Positions 51,861 to 64,000 of a stretch of 64,000 nucleotides of DNA are shown piece after piece. This DNA comes from Annona cherimola. Taxonomy: Eukaryota > Streptophyta > Magnoliopsida > Magnoliales > Annonaceae. Location: assembly GCA_030490835.1 (NCBI GenBank), contig CM059977.1, positions 17,403,335 through 17,467,334 of the forward strand, given 5' to 3'. Under the pieces are notes generated by a model. That model was not told the DNA's origin, made no database searches, and saw only the letters and a program-made list of their open reading frames with translations. Made by a program: the position numbers and the translations under genes. How positions within the stretch are numbered: the first letter of the stretch is position 1; every line of letters starts with the position of its first letter.

Positions 51861-53394
51861 CTTAAATTAAGTTAATAATTACATATTTTTCTATTGGTTA
51901 ACAAAAATATTTTTAAACTAGATGAAAATAATTATTTTGATTAACTTATTTTGTATATACATTAATCTTTATTGTAATATCATATTATTGATTTAAATTA
52001 AATTAAATCAATATAAAATTATGGATTCAATAAATATTTGTATTAAATAGAGAATTTATAAAAAATGTTCAGTGTTGGCCCTAATTTTATAAATATAATT
52101 ATCTTGAAACTAAGCTCCACTTAAAATGATTAAATTTTTAATGTATTCATCCTTGCAGTACCTATTTTATTTTGAATTTCTTTTAAATTATAAATATCTA
52201 AAATATCATAATAATAAAATCATACTGCTCATATCATATTCTTGTAATTTATATAAATAAAGTAAGACATATCAATTATTAAGTTTTATTTTAAAAATAA
52301 ATTATAAGTGATTTTTTTAATTAAATGCATATTAAACATTTCTAATTTGTACAAATGTGAAATTTATATATTAATGAATAATATTTTAAATTTTTATTGT
52401 TAGGTTTTAATATTTAATAGATTTATAATTTTATATATTTGCATTTTTACACATAATTATTTTGAAAATAAAAAATATAAGTTTATTTATTTTGCAAAAG
52501 ATATGAACTTACTGATTCATTTAAAAATATGTCAACTGTGATTTTGAAATGAACTATGTTTTAAATTTAGTAATATAATATTATAATAATACATTATTAA
52601 TTCAAATAAATATTAAAGTAATCAATTTAGTAGATAATCGTATTTAATAGAAGTTTATACAAAAATTTATGAAAATTATAAAATAATATTTTAATAATGG
52701 TTAAACTATAATTCAGATTTAAATAAACTAAATAAATATATTTGATTAAACTATAATTTAAATTTAAATAAAATAAGTAAATATATTTGACTTTTTGGGA
52801 CTTTTATGCTAATAAGCTTTTATGTGCATTATCTACAATATATTTAATATATTTATGCTAATAAGCTTTTATGTTACCTAATAGCTGTACCCTCACGCGA
52901 TGAAGGAAATATTTGAAAACCGACGTCACGCGGGACTCGAACGACTTGAACCGTGCCCATGAAAGTTACCGATTAACGCATGCAACCCCTTTTCATTCTC
53001 TAGTGGTGGCATTGTTTCAAAAGTATGCAATTGCGAAGTTGTTGTCAGCCAGAGAAAATTAGTTTCCAAGCCATAAAATGACCATTTTTTTTCTTATCAT
53101 CCTTATCATTGAAAAGTTTTGCAAATAATGGATAGTTTTTGTGTTTGCCAAACAGCTCCTAAATTTAAAATTTTGTTCAATTTTACATCAGTAATGTCCA
53201 AATGATACTGACATATTCATAAAATTTTTGTTGGCACCTATGAATAACGATTTGCTGACCCTTTATTGATTGATTTATTTATTTACGTTTTTTTTTATTG
53301 TGATCAGGCTCCAAAAAGGATACAGGAATCATTCGGCAAAATTCAAACAGTACTGATCTTTGGTACGAAATCGGTCCGAAAATGTATATTTTTT

Positions 53395-53660
53395 AAATTT
53401 TTCGAAAAGATTTTTTAAGACATGTTAATCTTGTTAAATGATAATTAATTTATAAATCAAAATTTTACTATTTTTGGATACTTGTATATATTTATTTTGG
53501 GTTTTAAGTAATTTTAAATGACTTAAATACTCCTACATTTAAAAATTCAAAATTAATATATAAACGGATCAAAAAAGATAAAATTTGATTTATATATTAA
53601 ATATAACTAAATTAACATGTTTATAAGAAAAACTTTCAAAGAACAAAAAAAAAATTCACA
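53395..53660. mobile_element. Fold-back MITE-like fragment
   Basis: Arms around GACATGTTAATCTTGTTAAA and CTAAATTAACATGTTTATAA enclose the family words AAATTTTACTATTTTTGGAT and AAAAAGATAAAATTTGATTT. Boundaries are uncertain. Confidence 0.45.
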
Positions 53661-54809
53661 TTCCAACTACCGAAAATGCCCTGTGAAATCAAAGCCGTCG
53701 AACGAAATAAACGGTGGATGACGGGCTTCCAGCGAAAAAAAAAACGCGGGCCGCGCTTCCCATGGTTGGCTCCCTTTGTGAAATGGACTTAATTGTCCCC
53801 GTCATTGTCCCCAAAGTGACCAGAACGTCGCATTTACCCAAAGTGGGCCTGGGAGCAACTTGCTGTCGGACCCTAATCCTTGCCGGTTCACCGACAATCG
53901 CACCTCTGTTTAGACTGAGTACCATGATTCCACCCGGTCACACACGCAATCAGCAACGAAACCCTTCATGTTTCTAACAGCAGTGGAAACGTGGAACACA
54001 ATCTATTCCCACGCTGCCAGACCAATCAAGCCCTTTTAAGTACCATTCTTCTTCATCATAAAGGGGAAAAAAAAAAAAAAAAAGCGTTCGAAGAGATGAA
54101 AAGGACAGGCCTGAGGCGGAGATTTGATCTGAGAATCAACAAACAGCTGAGCTCGTACAGGGGACGTGCTCCTCGATGCCAGTTGCAACTGTCTATTGCC
54201 TGCTGTGGGTTCCGACTTCTGACTTCTGATGACGGCTGCCAAGGCCACCCTTCCACCCATGTTCTCACACCTTCTTCTGACCAAAGAAAACTCAAGGATT
54301 CCTGTGGATTGTTTTATTTTATTATAAATGTTTTTCCGACACTCCATGGACCATGGTCTATTCAATTTTCCAATTTAATCAACATATGCTTTATTTGGTT
54401 AAAAAAATAAAATAAAAAGTGAAACAGTAAAATAAAAAAAAAGGAAGAAAAAGAGAGATCTTCCTAACCCAGCGTGCAATATTCAATCGGCAGGAAATTA
54501 CAGCCTGTTCCAAAATATTTAAGAAGCTTGAATGAAATGTTAATGTGACACTATTTTCCATTTCCGGACAACATTTTTAATTTTCAATATAATTTCTTAC
54601 TTTCTAGTGCATTATTTTTCATTTCCAATACCATTTTCTTCACTTTCAATGCATATTATATTACATTCTCATCTCATTTCTCTATCTAATTCAAGCCCCT
54701 TGAATACTTAACAAACATATGTAGTTATGTACTCCGATAACAATTTTATTTTCACCAATCTATCCTATTTATTTTATTTTACTGACTTTACCTTGATATC
54801 TCATTATGC

Positions 54810-55015
54810 TTCTGAAAATTAAAAAAATGCCACTATCTTTAAAAATAAAAAGTAAATATTTAAAAATATCCAAAAATAGTAAAACTTAGTTTATAAATTT
54901 AATACACATAGCTTGACATATTTATGGAAAAAACTAAAAAAAATGCCTCGAAATATAATTTTTTAGGCCAGCTTAAGTAAGACTTTACTTAAGCCAGACT
55001 AACAAGATTATGTTT
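54810..55015. mobile_element. Half copy of the TTAGCC fold-back family
   Basis: Carries the right-arm words (CAAAAATAGTAAAACTTAGT) and an end with AGACTTTACTTAAGCCAGAC then TAACAAGAT, matching the 23695 copy's right end. Confidence 0.5.
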
Positions 55016-56827
55016 CATCATTCTTACATGTACCATTTACATCTCTTTCGATATCTTCTTTTACACTGTAAGCCTCATCCAAGAATGAGAGTACTTTTTC
55101 CACCTCATTTCCACTTTTTTTTTTTTTAAATATGCTTTGATTTTGACATACACCTAACATTTTTACTTTTTCTTGTCGATATCCGTATTTTCAATTCTCA
55201 TTCTTAATATTTTCATATAGAAAGCTCATTTATCGGATCATTTTTCATATCCAGTCTCTTCCACTTTGTATCTGTCTTTCTGGTCCTTACATTCACTTTT
55301 ATGCCTATCGGAATAGATCCTTCAAGAATCTTGGCATATTCATCTATACAGCAAATGTATCTATTTTACTCAATTCTGAATATTATATACCAAATCTATC
55401 TAGTTGTTCGGGTGGGAATCTAATGCAAGTTCCAGGAAACTCAACATGAGATTAGATAGCCAGCGTGCTTGCTGCCCCTTTGCGAAAAATTCTTGAAAGA
55501 ATCTTACTTTCAAGTCACGCTTTAGGCATTTTGCACATCGATCCCTTTCAAAGTTCACTTTGGGAAAATTTCCCCCTAGTTACTATATTAAGTTGCCTTC
55601 TTTAATTACATTGCTAATCGAATCGAACAAAGGTTGCATTTCAATTAAGAATTTGTAAAGAAACAATACTTTTGTCAAGATTTTATATTTGACTATTTTG
55701 ATTTTGTGCTTTTCCTCCGTCTCAAGTGAATGTATCTATAATAAAAGCAACATGCTGTGCGTGCTCAAGTGGTCGAATCAATGATTTTGCGTAGGGGCCC
55801 TAGCAAGCAGCAAGTGAATCAATGATTTTGCAAGAGATTATTCATTTTTAGTTGTAAATTGAATTTTCATAGTCTCAAATTAGGCACCAAAATCCAACTA
55901 AAAAATTAAATATGGAAATTAACCAAAACAAATTAAGAGACTACTAAAATTTTAACATCTTATATTTTCTAAGATAGAGAAGTTTATTGTTTGGGGAGGG
56001 CATGCAACTAGTATTAATAAATTTTAAAATTAATTATATTTTATTTTTCTAAAATAAAAAATTAGCGTATAATTAAGCATGGTGAATTTAAAAAGAAATC
56101 AACAAGGAGGTAAATGCATCAATCAGGGTCGGTACATATGAAACGTCCGATCTCCAGTTCCTTAATTCAGGATATAGTTGGAGTAACTTAGTAGACAGAC
56201 ACCTACCACCGATGCGATTGGTTTTACTAATTCGAATTATTGGTGGTTGCGTGGATGATCTGCCGGTCACATCACCAGAGAGGTTGGCTAGGACCGGCCT
56301 TGATAATTTATGTCTCCCTCCCATCTGATGGGTCCCTCCAAAAGGGTGTGGTCATCATAACCTTTACTCGGTCCAAGTTAAGGACACGCGGGCCATGAAT
56401 TTCCCTATCATGGCAGTGGGCCATTTAGATGCTCGATCGGTTCTAGGATGCATGTATGCACACGATGCATTATACAAGAAAATGGATGATTAGCCATGCT
56501 CAGCGCTGTCGGCATATCTAAAAGTTTGCATTCCAAGCAAAGTCACAACAGATAACTACCAACAACTAAAAAAATAATAAAAAAAAATCACTGCGGAATA
56601 AGATCGATATCAATCTGACATACACTGACGAATGACGACATGTGTTGGGGATAATTGTCATCGATATAATTTCTGTTCTGTTGGATAACTGTCATGGCTA
56701 CAATTTCTGTTATCTGTGGTACTGGCAGTTCAAGTTATTACTGCAGTAAAGGTCATATACTCATATGAGAGTTGCTAGGTTTGTTATGGCCGACAGCTCA
56801 GCCCTCTGCAGAGTTTACACAAGATAT

Positions 56828-57112
56828 GGTGTGTATTTGGTATTTGATAAATTTTTTGGTAAGAAAGTTTTTAAAATGACAGGATGTAATATAATAAGTA
56901 TAACGATAAAGAACAAAGAAAATAAACTTAAAATAAATAGGATAGTATGATAAAAAAAATAAAGAGTATAATTATATGAAAAATTGTGAAAAATGATTAA
57001 TAAGTAGGATAGTTATATAGAAAAATAAAAAGAAATGATTAAAAAATAAAACAACTATAGAGAAAATTTTTAAATAAAAGATATTTTTTTGGCGGATAAC
57101 AACCAAACTCAT
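56828..57112. mobile_element. Tourist-like MITE copy
   Basis: Begins GGTGTGTATTTGGTATTTG and ends AACAACCAAACTCATC. The interior matches the family in the minus-type orientation (AAACTTAAAATAAATAGGAT). The target duplication is unclear. Confidence 0.6.
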
Positions 57113-58024
57113 CATGCAAGTCTTGGATGCTTACCCTTCAAAAGTCAAAAGTCAAAAGAACGACTTGTCTTCTATATGCAACTTTGGAGATCGATCTTTG
57201 GAAACAAAAATGGTAAGACATAGATTAGAATAATACCGATCGTATCTTCATACAATAGTCATGTTTATTGGATAGTGTGTTATATTGATTAATATGTTCA
57301 TCATGACATGTAAAAGAAGCATAGTTTAACATACTAGCTAATGTTGTAATACTGCACACTGTGGCCTGTGGACATTGTTAACTTCGCTGTAATTCGAACA
57401 ACGGATGCCTTTTCCACGACAAAGGCATGTATATGTGCATCATGCATTGTATGTCCATACAGATAAAAAAAATGGCTATCTCTATTCCATTCTTGTGGAC
57501 ACCTAAATGTAGATAGAAAAATTGTTCCGGATTGTTGACACAACATGAGAGAATGAGATTGGTGGGAAATAATAAGATTAATTGCTAGCCACATGGTCTA
57601 GAAGAATAAGATATTGGACGAACAATTAAAGCGAAAAAAGAACAATCGAACATTTGAGACGCGAAAAAAGAACAATCGAACAATTATAGCTCAACCATAT
57701 ATGTATATATCATCATTATCATGGAGGATTAGATCAAGACTTGTGCATATCTTAGACTAACTGTGCACTTAAAAGTCGCCATATCTAGCCTAGGAGTTAT
57801 CTATAGAATAAGTATAACTTTAAAGTAAATGTATAATTAAAGGGCCACAAAATAACCATAAGTTTAAAGTAAATATAAACTAGTTAAAATCCTTATCTTA
57901 TGTATGATGAGCATATGATGCAGAATAATTAAATAAACAAAAATAAGGAACATAGATGAAATAGATATCTAAAATGTTGCCAATCCCATGCTATATGATG
58001 AGACTATTTATGCTTCATAAGTCT
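57113..58024. other. Intergenic DNA, no gene seen
   Basis: AT-rich, with a small direct repeat of GCGAAAAAAGAACAATCGAAC near 57631 and 57661. The 86-residue minus frame at 57334-57594 is not recognisable. Confidence 0.45.
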
Positions 58025-61000
58025 TTTTGCAGGAGATAAACGGGATGTTGAACAAGTTTTAGTGGGGTGAAAAGGGGGAAAAGAGGAAAATAAGCTGGAT
58101 TTCTTAGAAGGAAATGTGCAAGCCTAAAAGAGGTGCAACACGGGGTTTAAAGATATTTAGGCCTTTAATCTTGCTTTATTGTCAAAACAATGCAAGAGGA
58201 TCATAACATATACTAATTCTCTTTGTTTCAGGGTTCTAAAGGGAAGATATTTTTCCATCGTGTGATATTTGGAGTTGTAACATCAAGCCTCATGACTCCT
58301 TTATTTGGAAATGCATTCTTAGGGCTAAGGAGGTGATATGCTTGGGAAGCAGATGGAGGCTGGGTAATGGGATTGAAATCAAATTCTTCCAAGATAGATG
58401 GCTGGGCAATAAACTAAACAAGGCGGGACCGCTTCCCATGGTAATTTCTGATGATGAGCAGGCCTGCAACTTCATTGAACGACATTCAAGAACATGGATC
58501 GAGGAGAAGATTGTGGCAGCAGCGGGCTTGAAGGGATGGAACCAAATTTCGTTGTATCCCCATTCCAACCAGTGGTGCAAGGGATTCCCGATTTTAGGAT
58601 TTGGAGGCAAATGGATTATTTACTGTTAGATTGGCTTATCGTTTGATTATATCTAACCACTCTTTTGATGTAGGAACGCTGAACTGCAGTGGTCTTTTCC
58701 TCCTCCGTAACAGAGGTGTTGAAGTTAATACAACTTGCTCCTTCTGCAATGAGTTCAAAAAAGACACCAATCACTTGTTCGTGTACTGCAAGTGGGTGAA
58801 ATTTGACATTAAGAAGGTAATCAAAAACATGGGAATCTGGATTCCTAGACGTGCAATTACGTGTGTATTTAAGATTCTTACTGTGGCAAAAGATGATGCA
58901 GGGTTGGTTCTGTTCATTGTATTTTGCTGGAGGATATGGTGCTTGAGAAACAAATTTCGGGAGGAAGGGGAGTGGCCTGTGTTCATGGATGTTTTGGATT
59001 GGTGTCAGTCATACATTGATAATTTTAAGGAGGCACGGGAGATTGGTGCATCTTGCTCTTTTGAGCTACTGCTGCAACCGAGATGGTGGGTGTAAAATAT
59101 TGAAAAAAAAATAATAATTTAAGTTGACTGGTCAAAATCCACGTGAGTATCCTATATGGCAAGGGTAGACTTTTTGACCAAATGAGTAATAATGAGTCTT
59201 GACCAATTATTATTTAAATATGCCACAGGTTATATTTATATTTTTATTTTTGAATGTTATTTTAGCAACCCATTTAGCTTGGTTGGCATACTGGTGGTCC
59301 AAGAGGTCTTAGAGGCCTAGGGATCGAATAGGGGGTTCTGCAGAAAAATAAATAATTTTTGCACTTTTGCCTCTCCTGGCATGTGGGCCTCATAAGATAA
59401 GTTAGGATGAGATAAGGTTTAGTTTAATTGAAATTTAAGTTTTAAAAAATTATCTCTTATTCCCTATCTTAGTTACGGTAGTTTTTATAAAAGGGTCTGG
59501 GGAGTTGACGGGATTTAGGAAAAAAACATTCCGTAAGGGAAGAGTTTACGAAAGAGTTGGGAGTCAGAGTTGCGGGAAAGAAGAGAATCCAGGAGGAATT
59601 TATAAGCAAGTGAGATTTTGTTTGAAGATTGAATTTTTTTTGGTTCAATAATTATGTATTTCATGATATAATTATTTAGGTTATTTTAATTATTTGTATA
59701 AAGCACATATGTCATACTTTTTTTTATGAAAGGCATAATTTATAAGAATATAAAATTATGCGGATAAAATATGCCTCAAATTTATGCTTAGTACATATGG
59801 TAATTTATTTATGCATTTTATTTTATAAAGGCATTGTTATAAGTTTAAATATATTAATTGTGGATATTGAAAAATATATACAATTGACATAGAAATAAAT
59901 TAGTAAGATGTACATGCACAATTAGAATTTTTGTTAAAACCAAATTGGTTAACAGAAATTCTTTTCGTTAAAGTCAAACTCGTCAGATGAGTAGTTTTAT
60001 TTGGATTTGAATTTCAAATCAGCAACCAAGACTTGGTTGCTATTGGTTTGGTGGCATAAGGCAATGGAAAAATGTCTCTGGACCGGCGCAAGAGATGTGC
60101 CCTTTTGTGTTTATGCAACCAGTTTTTTGGTTGCGATACATTTGATGACTTTGATTACTTTAATGCTTTTAACGTTCAAATATTCTAGATTAAAAATTGA
60201 TGTGCAGTCATCATAGCGGTACAGGCTAAGTGAGAGAGGCCTGGGTGGGTCCCATTTGCAAGAAAAGTATTGATGACGTGGTTTAATGTGAACCGTTCGT
60301 TTAGTTTTGCTCTAATTTGTCTATTTTAACCCCGATTTAAATGATCAAATAGTCTATCTCTATATTTTTGATGCTTTTGGACTCAATGGAAGGGTTTGAT
60401 TTTGCATTAGAGGTCTAATTTTTAAGATATTAAATTAAATAATTATTTTATCATTTAATTAAGTTTTATTTAGGCCATTATCCATTTTCAAATAATTTTC
60501 TATTTACTAGTCATGTTGAGACTAACCCATTACTTTTACAGGTGTACCAAATCAAGTGGGACACTAGCATTTTGGATTTACGTGAAGATTTCCAAGAATA
60601 ATTATTTCTATTTATTTATTTTAAAGACATGTATTAAGAATGATAGACTTATAAATTTTTTTTTTCTTTGTGCCTTGATGTAAGAATGAGAACGTGACTA
60701 GTGGAAATGGAAATTTGAAATTTTTATGAAATTATAATAATTAATTTCGCCGTAAATGTGCGATTGATCTTGGGAAATTGCATTAAATACACAGTCGAGA
60801 TCACTTTCTGAACCGATATATTACAGAGGGCACCGGAAAACAGCAAACTAAAAGTTAATGTGGACAGCAGGAGGAATGTTGGGGGCGACTGTACAGGACT
60901 AGGTGCCGTCCTAAGGGATGAAGCACGCAGATTCCTCTACGCAAGAACTTGGAGAATGGTGGGATGACTGGATGCTCTATCTATGGACGCCTTAGTAATA

Positions 61001-61317
61001 AAGTATGGTTTGGAACGAGCAGATGAAACGAAGATTGACAAGCTGAAGATCGAAAACGACTCTTTACCGCCGATTAATTTTTTGAAGGAAAATTGCACGG
61101 TGATTTCAAATGCTGGAGCTTTTATCCAAGAGATTAAGCTGCTTTTGGGGCGTTTTGATAAACTGATTTTTAGTCATATTCTTAGAACCGAAAATATGGT
61201 GGCTCATGGTCTTGCTGATTTTGCAGCCAAAAGTGTTGACGGAGGTAAAACGTGGTGGGGAAATCCACCCAATTTTCTTGTAAATTTTTTGTACCTTTAC
61301 TTTTCTGCTCTTTAGTA
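58025..61317 (+). pseudogene. LINE 3' half (RT tail, zf-RVT, RNase H), split by a solo LTR
   Basis: The coding remnant runs 58025-59090 and resumes at 60826. In order: an RT C-terminal part with frameshifts (KISWIS; ALLSKQ; RVLKGRYFS near 58230), then WRLGNGIEIKFFQDRWLGNK (58360), then the zf-RVT core (CSFCNEFKKDTNHLFVYCKW, near 58740), then RNase H (KLKVNVD, GLGAVLRDE, ENDSL, NMVAHGLADFAA). An in-frame TGA lies at 60964-60966, and the usual RNase H Glu before AL is Asp. The copy is 5'-truncated near 58025. This is the standard plant L1-type ORF2 end; it is dead. Confidence 0.85.
59091..60825 (+). mobile_element. Solo LTR, 1735 bp, inserted in the LINE reading frame
   Basis: Begins TGTAAAATATTG and ends CCGATATATTACA, so the ends are TGTAA..TTACA. 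The flanks GTGGG (59086-59090) and GAGGG (60826-60830) are a 5-bp duplication with one mismatch. Removing the LTR and one duplication joins the LINE frame exactly: ...PRWW then APENSKLKVNVD. A TATA-like TTTTTATAAAAGGG is near 59487. No pol or gag is present. The 71-residue frame at 60001 is not recognisable. Confidence 0.85.
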
Positions 61318-61884
61318 ATGAATATCACATACTTCCATCAAAATAAAATGGTGCCAATGTATGTAGTCCATTAGAGCTTGTTCAACTTTAGGCTTCAGGT
61401 GAATACTGTGCATAATGTATATTATGGAGCATATGAGATTCATCATTTGGGCCGAGCCAAGCACTACGACAAATTTTAGTTAATGCAACAATTGTTTTGG
61501 CTTCATATAATATATATTTAATTGTCTTAGATATATTATGGTACAACAGATTTTTTAGCTACAAATAATTAGTTGTTTTCGAGTGTTGATATTTAGTTAA
61601 ATATAATTAATTTTACGTCAAATGTAACTAAGAGTACATTTAAAATAGCTATCAAAATTTGGCTGCAAATAATAATAATTTTTTAATAGCAATTAATTAG
61701 GATTTAAATATTGCATCTGATAAAAAAAATGTAGCTCATAAAGTTTTACTAGCTGCACGTACTATATTTTCTTATAGGTTGCCTTTTTTCAGTTTCTTGT
61801 CATAGCTCTTCCTAATGCTGCGACAGGTCTCACGTCGCCGCGCAATGGCCGAATAAGAGGAGAGAACAGGGAGCGTAATCCTAT

Positions 61885-62160
61885 GCACCCGGTTGCATGC
61901 ACTTATTTTTTTTTGTTTTTTTTTAAATTTTTTTTATGAAGTTGTTAATCTAGGGTTATTTAACATACGTATCAATTTTTACAAATTTTGGAGATTTTTA
62001 GGTATTTTTTTTAGATTTTTAAAAATCAGTGGCATTTTCAGTAATTTAAAATTACTGAAAATGCCACTGATTTTTAAAATTTTAAAAAAAATATCTAAAA
62101 ATATCCAAAAATATTAAAAATTGACAGGTATGTTAAATATGCTTAGATTCATCAGTTGAT
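61885..62160. mobile_element. Fold-back MITE with a perfect 27-bp-arm hairpin
   Basis: Begins near TGCACCCGGTTGCATGCACT. The interior is an inverted repeat centred at 62048. It shares its core with the elements at 13201 and 34795, and its start resembles the CACCCGGGTGCA terminus of the latter. The right terminus is not clear. Confidence 0.65.
62021..62075. repeat. Perfect palindrome, two 27-bp arms and 1-nt centre
   Basis: The arm AAAAATCAGTGGCATTTTCA plus GTAATTT (62021-62047) is exactly mirrored at 62049-62075 around a single A at 62048. In RNA it would be a tight hairpin. Confidence 0.95.
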
Positions 62161-62934
62161 GGCTTGGCATTTCTCCTCCGTCCCCCATTGTCCGCACACA
62201 TTATTTTAAGTGTCCAACATGTTTAACTCTCAGCTATGTCTTTTTTTAAAACCTGCAGCTGGTATTAGCACTTTACGGTATTTCCAGAGACCAAAGTACG
62301 TTTCTCATTGTCCTGGGTTTTTGTGTTGATGGCCGTGGACAAACCCAAAATCAGCTCCATTGGGTTATCTGATTTTTGTCCCATCTATATATTTCCTCTT
62401 AGTAATCCGAACTAATATTCACACATTGATTTCCCTCCCTTTTCGGTTCCAAGTTTAAATTCGTTTCTTTATTTTTATTTTTCTACCTTAAATTCAACTG
62501 TTTATTATACAGACTATTATATGTTTACGATCCTTTTTGCATTCTTATTTGCACATACGACATCATGACAGAATCAGCTACTTTACCTGCGTGAATTAAT
62601 GAATATGTATTATCTGTTTTGCCATCCTTGTTACTTTCTTAATTAACCTGTTCAATTCGTGTATATGGGGAGAAATAATTAACCTCTCTCTCTATATATA
62701 TATTCAACGTGTACTTTTCTTGGGCTACAAGGTGCTTTTATAAATTACATACGATGAAAAGCATATCTTATCAAAAAAAATATGAAAAGCATGCCAACGC
62801 ATGCCAGGAAATTCCTCATGTAGAAAGACTACTAGTTTTGGAATCGCCTTCTTTCAAACGCAGTGCCAGTTTTGGAATTGTTCTTGTTTTTTTCACGTGG
62901 ACTTTTTCCATGGAGAAGACATAAAGGTTATGCT

Positions 62935-63190
62935 CGACATTTGATAAAATTTATAAAAGAAAAGTTTTCGGCTTATAACTTTTTAAAATTATAAAAATGA
63001 TGTGATATGATATGAGTAATAAAGAAAAGTAAAATAAATAAATAAGATAATTATATAAGTGGTTGTGACGAAATAATTAAAAAATAACATAATTGTATAG
63101 GAAGATATAAATAAAAAATAAAAAATAAAATAAAGAATTAAAAAGTTTTCGATTGAAAAAATGTTATTATCAAGCACAAAAAAATTCACG
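62935..63190. mobile_element. Tourist-like MITE copy (diverged)
   Basis: Contains GATGTGATATGATATGAGTA and the AATTGTATAGGAAGATATAA block of the family. The ends are degraded. Confidence 0.5.
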
Positions 63191-63311
63191 CTAATGTTTT
63201 TTGGATGCCTTTATTTTCACCCAACCAGTGAAACCTGAAAGCGCATGGTTTTGTGTAAACGTCTTGTTTGGACTAACCTAGAACGACAGAAAAATGTTTT
63301 GAAGATCATAT

Positions 63312-63712
63312 ATATTAGGAGTGATTCTATTAGCCCGGGCTAAGTAAATGCTCCACTTAGCCCACCTTAAAAAACCTATTTACAACAACTTTTTTTTTAC
63401 TTTTTTCTTGGTATACTTGTTATCTAAGTATATTTAATATATAAACTAAGTTTTACCATTTTTGAATATGTTTATCTATTTTTTAAAGATTTTTAAACAT
63501 CTATGTGTATATATGTATTTAAAATATCATTATTTTTAAAATTTTTTAAAAAATATACACACATATCTAAAAATGGTAAAACTTGATTTATATATTAAAT
63601 ACACTTAGATAAACAAGTATATAAAGAAAAAAATAAATAAATTTATTTTAAATAGAATTTTTAAGATATGCTAATTGAGATATTTACTTAGTCCGGATTA
63701 ACAAAATCATTC
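63312..63712. mobile_element. Fold-back element with TTAGCCCGGGCTAAG terminus, about 400 bp
   Basis: The left end GGAGTGATTCTATTAGCCCG and the reverse complement of the right end GGAATGATTTTGTTAATCCG match over about 55 bp with roughly three quarters identity. The left end itself contains a palindrome (TTAGCCCGGGCTAA). The interior forms long arms around TAAACTAAGTTTTACCATTT and AAATGGTAAAACTTGATTTA. No ORF; a clear target duplication is not seen. Confidence 0.7.
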
Positions 63713-64000
63713 CTCACTTAAAACGACCACCTATTGCTTCAATTTGCTAAAGACGCGGCAACGGATCCAACTACCAGCTATTATAGCTAGCCAAAAGGCT
63801 TTGCGAACCACCCGATAGAATTTTCTATCATTCCAAAAAGTTCTTCGCTGCACAAGCACGCAACGCTCCCATGCTGGCAGCTGGCTTTATCATTTTAGCA
63901 GTATCAGCACCGGTGAACGATCATACATGCTTTTTTTTTTTTTTTTTTCTTTTCTTCCTTCCTTTTCTATTTCAAGCCGTCCCATTTTCTCTTTCCAAGT

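Larger units (their letters stand above)
51861..56827. other. AT-rich intergenic DNA with a GC-richer patch at 53690-54370
   Basis: The patch holds overlapping frames on both strands (53714-53977, 53991-54410, 54036-54365 and others), none recognisable and with no intron-consistent continuation. It may be an old promoter or gene remnant. The rest contains MITE pieces listed separately. Confidence 0.45.

Noticed and set aside
52925..52960. tRNA-like B box (GTTCGAGTCC on the minus strand)
   Set aside because: The flanking bases do not form a T-stem and no matching acceptor or D-arm lies upstream.
53714..54410. Overlapping ORFs in a GC-richer patch
   Set aside because: Open on both strands with no recognisable domain, intron-consistent continuation or start context; kept only as an intergenic note.
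56088..56324. A 78-residue minus-strand ORF in moderately complex sequence
   Set aside because: No recognisable motif, no promoter signals and no matching exons nearby.

Overview
The window is nuclear DNA from a seed plant, most likely an angiosperm. The evidence is two conserved plant genes with GT-AG introns and plant exon layouts, a plant-type small zinc-ribbon gene, a telo-box in a ribosomal-protein leader, and many plant transposon types (solo LTRs of Gypsy type, TRIM, Tourist, hAT and MULE MITEs, LINE fragments with plant-type zf-RVT and RNase H). The species cannot be read from the sequence. Most of the 64 kb is AT-rich repeat-derived DNA with only short chance ORFs.

Well-supported genes: (1) an intronless 67-residue four-cysteine zinc-ribbon protein at 10258-10461 (+), with a TATA box and a G-box upstream; (2) 60S ribosomal protein L7 on the minus strand, six coding exons between 17955 and 15698 plus a non-coding leader exon near 19.0 kb, 245 residues, with one GC-AG intron; (3) squalene synthase on the plus strand, thirteen coding exons between 38850 and 48171, 409 residues, all junctions resolved and in frame. 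Two weaker candidates are a 74-residue GC-rich minus-strand ORF at 14138-14362 and an isolated first-exon-like ORF at 7947 with a heat-shock-element-like site upstream.

Layout: 0-10 kb is repeat DNA: a LINE 3' fragment (about 2.8-4.0 kb), a TRIM tandem array interrupted by a hAT element (4.07-5.67 kb), a local 184-bp duplication, and a GC-rich island at 7.6-8.0 kb. 10-20 kb is the gene-rich part (zinc ribbon, small ORF, RPL7), followed by an LTR-like fragment. 20-38 kb is transposon-dominated. It contains a large solo LTR (24794-30342, perfect 5-bp duplication) that itself carries a second solo LTR (26417-27974, perfect 5-bp duplication). 38-48 kb is the squalene synthase gene, with MITEs in its introns. 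48-64 kb holds a decamer minisatellite array (50.8-51.8 kb), a LINE 3' fragment split by a 1.7-kb solo LTR whose removal restores the reading frame, and several fold-back elements.

The genes are independent housekeeping loci (translation, sterol/triterpene precursor synthesis, unknown zinc-ribbon function); nothing suggests a gene cluster. I found no clear new biological system. The most interesting points are the nested solo LTRs, the frame-restoring LTR insertion, the 10-bp periodic minisatellite, the perfect palindromes in related fold-back elements, the GC-AG intron in RPL7, and an Ala-to-Gly change beside the first aspartate motif of squalene synthase.
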